A DNA stretch of 64,000 bases from Acinetobacter sp. ANC 4910. GTDB taxonomy: Bacteria > Pseudomonadota > Gammaproteobacteria > Pseudomonadales > Moraxellaceae. Shown one piece after another: positions 57,441-64,000 of the stretch. Within the stretch, counting starts at the first letter, position 1. Each line of letters starts with the position of its first letter. The DNA lies in assembly GCF_004331035.1 (NCBI RefSeq), contig NZ_SJNT01000003.1, positions 186,001 through 250,000 on the forward strand. Reading direction: 5' to 3'. The notes below the pieces were generated by a model, which saw only the letters and a program-made list of their open reading frames with translations, was not told where the DNA came from and did no database searches. Both the position numbers and the translations under genes were made by a program.

Positions 57441-57857
57441 TTAGGGATTAAACATCGCCATAACCTCTGCTTCTGTCATTTTTTTAGTCGATTGACTGAG
57501 TGAATAAAAATCAGGTTTATTATCAATATAAATTTCCATATCTAAGCTTAGCTCTTTTGGCAATTCATCCAATGCAAACACGTTAATATTACAGTAACGA
57601 TGATCTTGCATCCGCCAAAACAATATTGTTCCACATTGCTTGCAAAAGCCACGCTCGCCCCACGCCGATGCTTTAAAAATGCCCAATTTATCCTGTTTTT
57701 GAAAAACTAAAGCGCTTGATTCAACATCAATACTCATGAGTAAACCACTACTTTGCCGACGACAAAGTGAGCAATGACACACATGAACTTGATAATTTGC
57801 TAAATTTACTTCAAATTGCGTAGCCCCGCATAAACACTGTGCATGCATTTTTTTCAC
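57441..57857 (-). CDS. GFA-family (glutathione-dependent formaldehyde-activating-like) zinc protein
   Basis: 138 residues from GTG 57857, which has GGAAG at proper spacing; an ATG at 57848 is possible. Zinc-binding cysteines sit in QCLCGATQFEV (about 8-10), VHVCHCSLCRRQSSG (about 31-36) and GFCKQCGTILFW (about 74-77), the pattern of the GFA/Mss4-like fold. Members are often annotated as formaldehyde-activating enzymes, but most have unknown substrates. It is convergent with the aminotransferase gene. Confidence 0.9.
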   Translation of the reverse strand: MKKMHAQCLCGATQFEVNLANYQVHVCHCSLCRRQSSGLLMSIDVESSALVFQKQDKLGIFKASAWGERGFCKQCGTILFWRMQDHRYCNINVFALDELPKELSLDMEIYIDNKPDFYSLSQSTKKMTEAEVMAMFNP

Positions 57858-58063
57858 TTTTGAATCTTCCTTCGTATTGTCTTAGTTTTGATCCATTGGT
57901 ATTAAACAATAACCCTCATCATTTCACTGTTTACACTTTATCAATAAATGTAAATCTTATTTATTTTTATGAATCAAACATTTCGCAACACATTAGGCAT
58001 AGCAACTCATGAGACGATCTTCTAAGATACGCATACACACAGCTAAACGCCTATGAGTTCATC

Positions 58064-58309
58064 ATGCGCTATAAGATTATCGATGTATACCGACAACAGA
58101 ATGTTAAACGTTACATTGCTAAATGCTTAAAAGCCCGCTCTCCCCAGTTTATTGTCATCGAAAGTGCTTTAACCCTTTGCCGTGATTTAGATATTATTGA
58201 TGTTGACCTCAACTCTGATCAAGCCACATGGGCAACTGGTGAACGTATTTCTCTGCATATTTTAACAGGCGCAGACAGCCTCGATAAAATTTATGAATTA
58301 GACGCTTAA
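58064..58309 (+). CDS. Small hypothetical protein, 81 residues
   Basis: Reads MRYKIIDVYRQQNVKRYIAKCLKARSP and continues with mixed alpha/beta character, one Cys at about 21 and one at about 39. No signal peptide or membrane segment. No clear ribosome binding site. It lies between the divergent GFA gene and the thioesterase and is not overlapped by any other likely frame. No family recognised. Confidence 0.55.
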   Translation: MRYKIIDVYRQQNVKRYIAKCLKARSPQFIVIESALTLCRDLDIIDVDLNSDQATWATGERISLHILTGADSLDKIYELDA

Positions 58310-58408
58310 AGACGTTTTCCAATTTTTTCTTGACTTCATTTTCCTTACGGGATTATCTTTATTATTAAGTTCCTTTTTGGAACTTAATAGAATAAATAAG
58401 GATTTCAA

Positions 58409-58843
58409 ATGAATATTAAAGAAATGACAGGGTTACAGTTACTTGAAGCCATGTGTGCAGGGAAAGTTCCTGCCCCAAGTATCAGTGAAATGATTCCTAT
58501 GGCACCCTATAAAGTCACGCTAGGCAGTATTCACTTTAAAGCCAAAGCTGATCATCATCATTTAAACCCTTTAGGGGGTGTGCATGGTGGCTTTGCAGCT
58601 ACTGTACTTGACTCAGTTACAGGCTGTGCTATTCACTCCATGCTAGAAGCGGGTGTTGGCTACGGAACCATTGATTTGAATATTAAAATGTGTCGCCCTA
58701 TCCCTCAAAATAAAGACCTGATCGCGATTGGTACAGTCATCAACATGAGCAAAAATTTAGGTATGTCTGAAGGGAAAATTATGGATGAAGAAGGAAAACT
58801 CTATGCACACGCTACCGCAACTTGCATGATTATTCGTGCTTAA
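58409..58843 (+). CDS. PaaI-family hot-dog thioesterase
   Basis: 144 residues, typical length. The PaaI signature HHLNPLGGVHGGFAATVLDSVTGCAIHS is at about 51-78, including GGVHGG and the acidic catalytic residue (Asp69). GGATTT lies before the ATG. Family members hydrolyse acyl-CoA thioesters, often aromatic or hydroxyphenylacetyl-type. No paa genes are near, so the physiological substrate is unknown. Confidence 0.9.
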   Translation: MNIKEMTGLQLLEAMCAGKVPAPSISEMIPMAPYKVTLGSIHFKAKADHHHLNPLGGVHGGFAATVLDSVTGCAIHSMLEAGVGYGTIDLNIKMCRPIPQNKDLIAIGTVINMSKNLGMSEGKIMDEEGKLYAHATATCMIIRA

Positions 58844-58883
58844 ATGTTCATGCACAACACAGGTGAATGTTGTGCATGAACAT
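58844..58883. terminator. Perfect 16-bp hairpin between convergent genes
   Basis: ATGTTCATGCACAACA at 58844-58859 pairs exactly with 58868-58883 around the eight-base loop CAGGTGAA. It begins one base after the thioesterase stop and ends just before the stop of the minus-strand gene at 58888. No T-run follows on either strand, so termination would be atypical; it may instead mark the 3' ends of both transcripts or block their collision. Confidence 0.7.
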
Positions 58884-58887
58884 CAGC

Positions 58888-59334
58888 TTAAGCATGATGA
58901 TAAGTCTTTTGCTCGGGTTTTAATTTGCACTGTGGTGCAGATAAAGCTTTGTAATAGCAATAATATTTCAAGGTACGCTCTAGCTGAATAGTGCATGAAG
59001 CATGCTGTGACTTCGACCAAGCTTGAGCCTGTAATGGTTTTGACCAAAGCTGCCCTTCTAAAGCATAAAGATATACACGTTCTTGCTCTTCGGTCTGAGT
59101 CGAAAAGTATGATTCAATCCAGCTTTGGCGTGTAGATTCGACCAACCACTTCTCAGAAAACCACAATTGAAGTAAATCCCCCAAATATAGTTGTACTGTA
59201 GCAAATGGACGAACAGATACAAATGCACCTTCCACAGCCGTGTAATACAATTCGGGTTGCTGAATCAAAGATAAATAATTTTCTTGATAATACGAAAATT
59301 GAGAAAAAATTTCAGGGATGCTGAGCGTATTCAT
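58888..59334 (-). CDS. Hypothetical protein, 148 residues
   Basis: Start ATG 59334 (MNTLSIPEIFSQF) has GGAG seven bases upstream; the longer frame from 59370 is less likely. The sequence is helical and Trp/Tyr-rich with no signal peptide: FSYYQENYLSLIQQPELYY, AQAWSKSQHASCTIQLERTLKYYCYYKA. No family recognised. It is convergent with the thioesterase gene and ends at the perfect hairpin. Acinetobacter genomes carry many such lineage-specific proteins, but nothing can be said about function. Confidence 0.6.
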   Translation of the reverse strand: MNTLSIPEIFSQFSYYQENYLSLIQQPELYYTAVEGAFVSVRPFATVQLYLGDLLQLWFSEKWLVESTRQSWIESYFSTQTEEQERVYLYALEGQLWSKPLQAQAWSKSQHASCTIQLERTLKYYCYYKALSAPQCKLKPEQKTYHHA

Positions 59335-59388
59335 TCGCTTACTCCGATTTAGCCATTTTAGTGCTGGCAAGTTGGTTTAAATCCACAC

Positions 59389-59410
59389 TGTTGAGGTTTT
59401 TGCCTCAACA
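59389..59410. other. 8-bp hairpin between hypothetical gene and tRNA-Asn
   Basis: TGTTGAGG / CCTCAACA perfect stem with a six-base loop TTTTTG, about 55 bases upstream of the minus-strand gene's start. Possibly part of its 5' leader. No T-run, role unknown. Confidence 0.45.
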
Positions 59411-59542
59411 ACTTTCTTTAATTAATCTAGCAATGCTTTTTTTAAAGCACAAGCCAAAAGTTAACTTTTTCTTTAAATTCTTTTTGTTTGCTCAAATATA
59501 AAACATACAACCATAAAATCCATGTTTTTATGCCACTAATGC

Positions 59543-59570
59543 TTGACCTGTTTTAAAATCTGCTTATAAT
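59543..59570 (+). promoter_or_regulatory. Promoter of tRNA-Asn
   Basis: TTGACC (59543-59548) and TATAAT (59565-59570) with a 16-base spacer, ending 11 bases before the mature tRNA 5' end. Near-consensus sigma-70 promoter typical of stable RNA genes. Confidence 0.85.
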
Positions 59571-59581
59571 CGCACTCAGAT

Positions 59582-59657
59582 TCTCCAATAGCTCAGTCGG
59601 TAGAGCGACGGACTGTTAATCCGCAGGTCCCTGGTTCGAGCCCAGGTTGGAGAGCCA
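59582..59657 (+). tRNA. tRNA-Asn (anticodon GTT)
   Basis: 76-nt cloverleaf including encoded CCA. Acceptor TCTCCAA pairs with TTGGAGA, the D arm has AGCTCAGTCGGTAGAGC, the anticodon loop CTGTTAA carries GTT at 59615-59617, and the T arm has the GGTTCGAGCCC loop. It reads Asn codons AAC and AAT. A strong terminator follows at once. No repeat of its 3' end was seen nearby, so no island insertion at this tRNA is supported. Confidence 0.97.
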
Positions 59658-59662
59658 AATAC

Positions 59663-59695
59663 AAAAAAGCCCGCAGCATTAAAGCGGGCTTTTTT
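59663..59695 (+). terminator. Rho-independent terminator after tRNA-Asn
   Basis: AAAAAAGCCCGC / GCGGGCTTTTTT stem with a nine-base loop and T-run starting six bases after the tRNA CCA end. Confidence 0.94.
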
Positions 59696-59750
59696 ACGTC
59701 TAAATAATGAAAAATAAAGCACCTCATATCTTTATAAAAAAGCACAACAC

Positions 59751-60806
59751 ATGAATGTAAAAAATCCGCAGGCCATACTCAGGCTCAAAATTGTTATTAT
59801 TGTACTCATCAGCTTTCTTATTCTGATCAGCCTAATCTTAATCAGTTGTCATCCGCAAGGTAAGGTCGAAAAGCTTAGCACCACCCCTCCGGTCTTGTAT
59901 GATGCTCTCACCAATCAACCCATTCCCACCACACAACAATGGCTGATTCCTGTAAACCAGTTTAGCTCAAATGCGATTGAAACCAATTTAAAACTGACTG
60001 AATTAAGCAAAAGTTTAGGGGAACATGCTTGGCTAAGCCCTTCTTCCACATTTAATAATCAAAGCAGCCAACTCCATTTTTATTTGGATTTTGGTGGCCA
60101 ACAAAGCTCTCGTAAAGATGCTGAATTCTATGTCCTCCCAATCTGTACCAATGGAACCTTAACGCAAGCCTGTACATCCTTATCACTTCAACCCACTTCC
60201 ACCCCAATTTTTAATTTCAACACAGCAAATAACACTGAGTATCAAGCTATCCAAACCAATCAATCTTGGCACTTTTATGGGCATAGCGATGCTTATGTAC
60301 TTCCTGTTATACACTCACAACAATTACAATTTTTAGTTAATGCCCAAATACCAACAGGTTATCAAAATACTTGGCTCAGATTAAGCATCAATGAAAACCC
60401 AATTACCCCCAAACCTTCGAGTTTTTTCTTGGGACGTAACAAGCTAACCTATTTCCCATTCTTATTACTTTTCATTCCCTTACTCGCAGCTTACCTCTAT
60501 CGTATGGACAAAGGATTTCAAAGCTATCGAAATCTTTCTATTGGATTACTGGTCTGTATTTTGTTTGCCATTCATAGTGTTATTTGGGATCTGCACTATA
60601 TGGTTTTAGGCTGTCTTCTACTCAGTTTAGCTGGGGTGCTTTATGCTTTCGCTAGATCCTTGTACAGGCTTGTTTATGGAATTGGAGCTCTGATTATTGC
60701 AGGTTATGCACAACAGTTTTATAACGGATTTAATTCTGCTTTTCTCATGCAAACGGGTTTAATTTTTTTAATTGGTATTGGACTTTTTTTCCGCACGCCA
60801 GATTAA
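59751..60806 (+). CDS. Unknown membrane protein with large extracytoplasmic domain
   Basis: 351 residues. An N-terminal membrane segment (about 12-34) precedes a Ser/Thr/Gln-rich exported domain (about 40-220) with two cysteines in VLPICTNGTLTQACTS, then five or six membrane helices packed into the last 130 residues (from about 232). The layout resembles some envelope-biogenesis or sensor-like proteins, but no family was recognised. It stands alone beyond the tRNA terminator and ends at a hairpin convergent with miaE. A start other than ATG 59751 is possible; no strong ribosome binding site is seen. Confidence 0.7.
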   Translation: MNVKNPQAILRLKIVIIVLISFLILISLILISCHPQGKVEKLSTTPPVLYDALTNQPIPTTQQWLIPVNQFSSNAIETNLKLTELSKSLGEHAWLSPSSTFNNQSSQLHFYLDFGGQQSSRKDAEFYVLPICTNGTLTQACTSLSLQPTSTPIFNFNTANNTEYQAIQTNQSWHFYGHSDAYVLPVIHSQQLQFLVNAQIPTGYQNTWLRLSINENPITPKPSSFFLGRNKLTYFPFLLLFIPLLAAYLYRMDKGFQSYRNLSIGLLVCILFAIHSVIWDLHYMVLGCLLLSLAGVLYAFARSLYRLVYGIGALIIAGYAQQFYNGFNSAFLMQTGLIFLIGIGLFFRTPD

Positions 60807-60818
60807 CTACAATCCAGT

Positions 60819-60858
60819 AAAATCATGGCGCTTCATTTTATTGAAACACCATGATTTT
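60819..60858. terminator. Long bidirectional hairpin between unknown membrane protein and miaE
   Basis: AAAATCATGG (60819-60828) / CCATGATTTT (60849-60858) stem with an inner TTCA / TGAA stem in the 20-base loop. Located between convergent genes; A- and T-rich flanks allow weak termination in both directions. Confidence 0.7.
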
Positions 60859-60861
60859 AAA

Positions 60862-61518
60862 TTATGCTGCGACTATGGCAGGAATACCACTATGAAAACG
60901 AAAAGTTTCATCTGGCGATAGAATCAGATTTGCCTCAACTTCACGAATATGTTCAATGCGTTGCTGTATATCTTCTTCAGGATTTTTCAATTTCCCTGTT
61001 CGTGCAACCTCTAAGGCTAAAGCCAAATAATCTTCAAAGTGTCGTGATTCTGATTTAAGCAAGTAACGGTAATAACGTCCCAACTCTTCATCCACGCGTG
61101 GAGCAAGTGCATAAAACCGTTCACATGAACGTGCCTCAACAAAAGCCCCAATAATTAAAATATCAATTAAAGCTTCTGGCTCATAAGTGCGTACTTCCTT
61201 ACGTAATCCGCCTGCGTAGCGCCCTGCACTCAAGTTCGACCACGCTTGACCACGCTTCTTCATAAACTCAAGCACTTGCTCATAATGCAGCATTTCTTCA
61301 CGTACCAATTGAGCCAGCTTCACTTGCAGATCCGTAAAAAAACTATACCTAAACATCAGGTTCATTGCTGTACCTGCTGCTTTTTTTTCGCAATTGGCAT
61401 GGTCTTGCATCAGAATATCAAGATGATTCAATGCTTCATCCAACCAAGCCTGAGGCGTAGTACAACCCAAGAAGCCAATGACTGGCTTCATTAGTTCATC
61501 GTAATTTATATTCGACAT
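60862..61518 (-). CDS. miaE: tRNA-(ms2i6A37) hydroxylase MiaE
   Basis: 218 residues. MiaE is a diiron hydroxylase; the metal-binding pattern shows in REEMLHYEQVLEFMKKRG at about 67-84 (E-x2-H) and in EARSCERFYALAP and ESRHFEDYLALALE (about 125-180). The enzyme hydroxylates the ms2i6A37 modification of tRNA next to the anticodon in an oxygen-dependent step. It is known from Salmonella, Pseudomonas and Acinetobacter relatives but absent from E. coli. pdxJ lies upstream by about 22 bases and may share a transcript. Confidence 0.93.
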   Translation of the reverse strand: MSNINYDELMKPVIGFLGCTTPQAWLDEALNHLDILMQDHANCEKKAAGTAMNLMFRYSFFTDLQVKLAQLVREEMLHYEQVLEFMKKRGQAWSNLSAGRYAGGLRKEVRTYEPEALIDILIIGAFVEARSCERFYALAPRVDEELGRYYRYLLKSESRHFEDYLALALEVARTGKLKNPEEDIQQRIEHIREVEANLILSPDETFRFHSGIPAIVAA

Positions 61519-61540
61519 ATTTGAATCTTAAAATAGATAA

Positions 61541-62266
61541 TTAACGTGCAGCTTTAATTACTGCTTTCATTTCTTGAACAGCTTGCGCCAAGCCAACAAA
61601 TACAGCATCCGCAATTAAAGAATGACCAATATTCAACTCATGAATCTCAGGAATTTGTGCAATCGGGGTAACATTTTCTAGATTTAAACCATGACCCGCA
61701 TTCACCACCAAACCCTTGTCGGCGGCATAGCGCGAAGCTTTCACAATACGATCTAACTCATGTTGCTGTGCTTCAGGTGTTTCAGCATCTGCATAAGCAC
61801 CTGTATGAATTTCAATGGTTGGTGCTCCGCATGCAACAGCAGCATCAATTTGGGCAAAATCAGCATCAATAAAGAGTGAGACATCACACCCTATCGCTGT
61901 AAGTTCCTGTGTTGCTGCTTTGACTTCTTCAAAATGACCAATCACATCCAACCCACCTTCCGTGGTTACTTCTTGACGCTTCTCAGGAACGAAACACACA
62001 TGATGTGGCTGAATCTCTTTCGCAAATGCAATCATTTCAGGTGTTATAGCAAGCTCTAAATTCATACGAGTTTTTAATACTGGACGCATACGACGCACAT
62101 CATCATCTTGAATATGACGACGATCTTCACGTAAATGCAGTGTAATTCCTTCAGCACCCGCTTGCTCACAAATTAAAGCAGCATTAACTGGGTCTGGATA
62201 AGTTGTTCCACGTGCTTGTCGCAAAGTTGCAACATGGTCAATATTTACACCAAGCAAAGCAGCCAT
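61541..62266 (-). CDS. pdxJ: Pyridoxine 5'-phosphate synthase
   Basis: 241 residues, normal length. The TIM-barrel signature is visible at [25 protein letters not shown] (about 5-29, with catalytic Asp and His), [20 protein letters not shown] (about 41-60) and [12 protein letters not shown] (about 132-143). It condenses 3-amino-2-oxopropyl phosphate with deoxyxylulose 5-phosphate in vitamin B6 synthesis. It follows recO by 13 bases in the order era-recO-pdxJ, conserved in gammaproteobacteria. Confidence 0.97.
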   Translation of the reverse strand: MAALLGVNIDHVATLRQARGTTYPDPVNAALICEQAGAEGITLHLREDRRHIQDDDVRRMRPVLKTRMNLELAITPEMIAFAKEIQPHHVCFVPEKRQEVTTEGGLDVIGHFEEVKAATQELTAIGCDVSLFIDADFAQIDAAVACGAPTIEIHTGAYADAETPEAQQHELDRIVKASRYAADKGLVVNAGHGLNLENVTPIAQIPEIHELNIGHSLIADAVFVGLAQAVQEMKAVIKAAR

Positions 62267-62279
62267 CGTTTTTTCCTAA

Positions 62280-62990
62280 TCATGTTTTAGATTGAGTGTT
62301 TTGAATCCAGAGTTGGCGACTTTTCAACGGTCGATCTCCCAACAAAGATGTAATCATTTGCCTATATAGCTTCGACAACAATTGTAACTGCTCTAGGTTA
62401 AATTCCCTACCACTTTCATAATTCTGCATACTCAGAATTTGTTGACCCAATAACGTAGAAGATGAGGCCCGAGTTGTTGGAATAAAGCCATCATTTAACT
62501 GAAAAGCATAATTTTGATGTGATTGAATCAAGCCTTGATTTGCATCTATTGTAAAATCAAGTGGATAACCTAACTCTTCCAACAATGCATGCTCAAATTG
62601 GCGAAGGGTTTGTTTTAAAAATAGTGTTGGATTAACTTGATGACTGAGTGTTTGTAAATGCTGAATAGTTGCAGAATATTGCCGAAAAGTCTCAGGCATT
62701 TCTACTTCAAGCGGACATAAACGTAGTAAAATTTCATTCAGATAAAAGCCAGAAAAAAATGCATCGCCAAAAAAGAAAATAGGATGATGCATAATTTCAA
62801 GTTTACTGAAATTTTTAAGCTCAGACTTTCCCGATGCTTGTAAACGCAATGGTTGATATTGTGGTGGCGGGGTTTGTCTTAAAATACCATCAACCCGCCC
62901 ATGCTCTTGGGTGAATAAATGTACAATATGACTACGTTCACGGTATTTTCTATGGTGAATTAAATAACCATGCAGTACTTCATTACGCAT
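62280..62990 (-). CDS. recO: DNA repair protein RecO
   Basis: 236 residues. The N-terminal OB fold shows in EVLHGYLIHHRKYRERSHIVHLFTQEHGRVDGILR (about 4-38), typical of RecO, followed by the helical domain and a C-terminal basic region. It works with RecF and RecR to load RecA on gapped DNA. The zinc-binding Cys cluster of some RecO proteins is not present. It lies between the small lipoprotein gene (upstream) and pdxJ. Confidence 0.93.
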   Translation of the reverse strand: MRNEVLHGYLIHHRKYRERSHIVHLFTQEHGRVDGILRQTPPPQYQPLRLQASGKSELKNFSKLEIMHHPIFFFGDAFFSGFYLNEILLRLCPLEVEMPETFRQYSATIQHLQTLSHQVNPTLFLKQTLRQFEHALLEELGYPLDFTIDANQGLIQSHQNYAFQLNDGFIPTTRASSSTLLGQQILSMQNYESGREFNLEQLQLLSKLYRQMITSLLGDRPLKSRQLWIQNTQSKT

Positions 62991-63000
62991 GAGGAATTAA

Positions 63001-63198
63001 CTAATCTTTCTTATTTTTATCATTTTGTTCGCTGTCCTCATCATCCCCATCTGGGATAACAGCACCAACCACTGCTGCGGTTCCTTTCACCACGCCTTTT
63101 GTGGTTTTATAAGCAATCTTTACAGGGACAGTGACAATCTTGTAGATACAACCTTGCAAAAATAACATACAAGCCATAACTGCAAATACTTTGACCAT
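63001..63198 (-). CDS. Small lipoprotein between era and recO
   Basis: 65 residues. The lipoprotein signal is MVKVFAVMACMLFLQGC (Cys17), followed by a short helical stretch IVTVPVKIAYKTTKGVVKGTAAVVGAVIP and a very acidic then basic tail (DGDDEDSEQNDKNKKD). This resembles a small lipoprotein family seen in Acinetobacter, of unknown role. It is inserted between era and recO, which are directly adjacent in enterobacteria. Confidence 0.75.
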   Translation of the reverse strand: MVKVFAVMACMLFLQGCIYKIVTVPVKIAYKTTKGVVKGTAAVVGAVIPDGDDEDSEQNDKNKKD

Positions 63199-63232
63199 AA
63201 CACTATCCCTATAAAATTTATTTTATGAAGAC

Positions 63233-64000
63233 TTAGATATCGCTATAACCCAAGCTTTTCAGTGCTCGCTCATCATCCGACCAACCACCTTTCACTTTCA
63301 CCCAAAGGGTTAACATGATCTTTTGTTCAAACATTTTTTCCATATCGACACGGGCATCCATACCAATTTTCTTGAGCTTAGCGCCTTTTTCACCAATCAC
63401 AATGGCTTTTTGGCCGGGACGGTCTACAAAAATCGTTGCGTCAATATAGGTACACGCTGGTTTTGGACGACCTGTTTTTTCATTCACTGTCGCTTCTTCA
63501 GTCTTAAATGACTCGATTTGCACAGTTAGATCGTACGGAAGCTCTTCACCAAGCTGACGCATGATTTTTTCACGGATAATTTCTGATGCTAAGAAACGCT
63601 CAGAACGATCAGTCAATTGATCCAATGAATACATTGGTGGTTGGAAAGGTAAATACTTTTCAATGGTGTCGCGTAGATGTTCCAAGTTCGCACCACGAAG
63701 TGCGGAAACAGGAACAATTTCCGCAAAATTCATCAATTTTGCGCGTTCTTGAATCAATGGTAAAGCATGGTTTTTATTTTCAAGTGTATCAATTTTATTG
63801 ATCACCAAAATCACAGGCATCTCTGCATTTTTAAGCTTTTCCAAAACAAGCTCATCATTTTGAGTCCACTTGTCTGCATCTAGAACAAACATGACCAAAT
63901 TTACATCACGCAATGCAGAAGATGCAGCGCGGTTCATCATTTTATTGATGGCACGCACTTCTTTTTTATGCATCCCAGGTGTATCGACGAACACTGCCTG
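63233..64000 (-). CDS. era: GTPase Era (partial, N-terminus off window)
   Basis: The right edge cuts the gene, leaving about 255 C-terminal residues. The G3 motif DTPGMHKKEV lies at the visible start, then INKMMNRAASSAL, the G4 motif NKID at about 60, and a C-terminal KH domain with IVIGEKGAKLKKIG (about 205-218) and the closing VKVKGGWSDDERALKSLGY. Era binds 16S rRNA in 30S assembly and is essential in many bacteria. The G1 P-loop falls outside the window. Confidence 0.97.
   Translation of the reverse strand, partial: QAVFVDTPGMHKKEVRAINKMMNRAASSALRDVNLVMFVLDADKWTQNDELVLEKLKNAEMPVILVINKIDTLENKNHALPLIQERAKLMNFAEIVPVSALRGANLEHLRDTIEKYLPFQPPMYSLDQLTDRSERFLASEIIREKIMRQLGEELPYDLTVQIESFKTEEATVNEKTGRPKPACTYIDATIFVDRPGQKAIVIGEKGAKLKKIGMDARVDMEKMFEQKIMLTLWVKVKGGWSDDERALKSLGYSDI

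Noticed and set aside
59582..59657. tRNA-Asn as attachment site of a genomic island
   Set aside because: No repeat of the tRNA 3' end and no integrase gene are seen in the flanking sequence.

Overview
The window is a chromosomal segment of an Acinetobacter species (Moraxellaceae, Gammaproteobacteria). This rests on the AT-rich composition, the dat-ddc diaminobutyrate pair, the block nudJ-mnmA-hflD-purB, the order proB-obgE and era-recO-pdxJ, and several proteins of Moraxellaceae type. The species cannot be fixed from the sequence alone. The segment is mostly core chromosome, with one insertion sequence and one secondary-metabolite cluster at the left edge.

Layout. 1-7773 (minus) is the promoter-proximal part of an aryl polyene-like (APE) pigment operon: ketosynthase-like protein, PlsC-like acyltransferase, two acyl carrier proteins, membrane protein, ligase-dehydratase fusion, glycosyltransferase, LpxL-like acyltransferase, aromatic ammonia-lyase and thioesterase. 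It runs off the left edge. Its promoter lies in a 770-base AT-rich gap with two inverted repeats, one centred on the putative -10 box. 8546-19104 holds a DUF1615 lipoprotein and HAD hydrolase, grxD, argD, a LysR regulator, nlpD-surE, two tandem paralogous small exported proteins, a PBP5-type carboxypeptidase, a gamma-carbonic-anhydrase-like protein and an isochorismatase-like protein lacking its catalytic Asp. 19105-22923 is nudJ-mnmA-hflD-purB. After a DUF2238 protein, a small membrane protein and sohB comes pstSCAB (25201-30018, minus), controlled by a well-formed three-unit Pho box.

30486-34352 is an aromatic amino acid module: an AroP-like permease, an indolepyruvate/phenylpyruvate decarboxylase and a divergent Lrp-type regulator. 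34420-37328 is dat-ddc, which makes 1,3-diaminopropane. 37800-40906 carries a SIMPL protein and a FecA-like ferric citrate receptor behind a Fur box. 41035-48028 holds a PAP2 phosphatase, proB, obgE, an HxlR regulator, two paralogous membrane-anchored beta-repeat proteins of unknown function, and a long-form GAPDH. An IS5-family element (about 49336-50251) sits between rarD and a lipocalin gene.

51007-64000 holds uvrB, a macro-like protein, a PAS-PAS-GGDEF protein, a class I aminotransferase, a GFA protein, a PaaI-type thioesterase, several unknown small genes, tRNA-Asn with its own promoter, an unknown membrane protein, miaE, and the block pdxJ-recO-small lipoprotein-era (cut by the right edge).

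No CRISPR array, prophage, or defence or toxin-antitoxin locus was recognised. The least explained items are the tandem beta-repeat membrane proteins (44868-46272), the tandem two-cysteine exported proteins (15154-16085) and the putative operator over the APE promoter.
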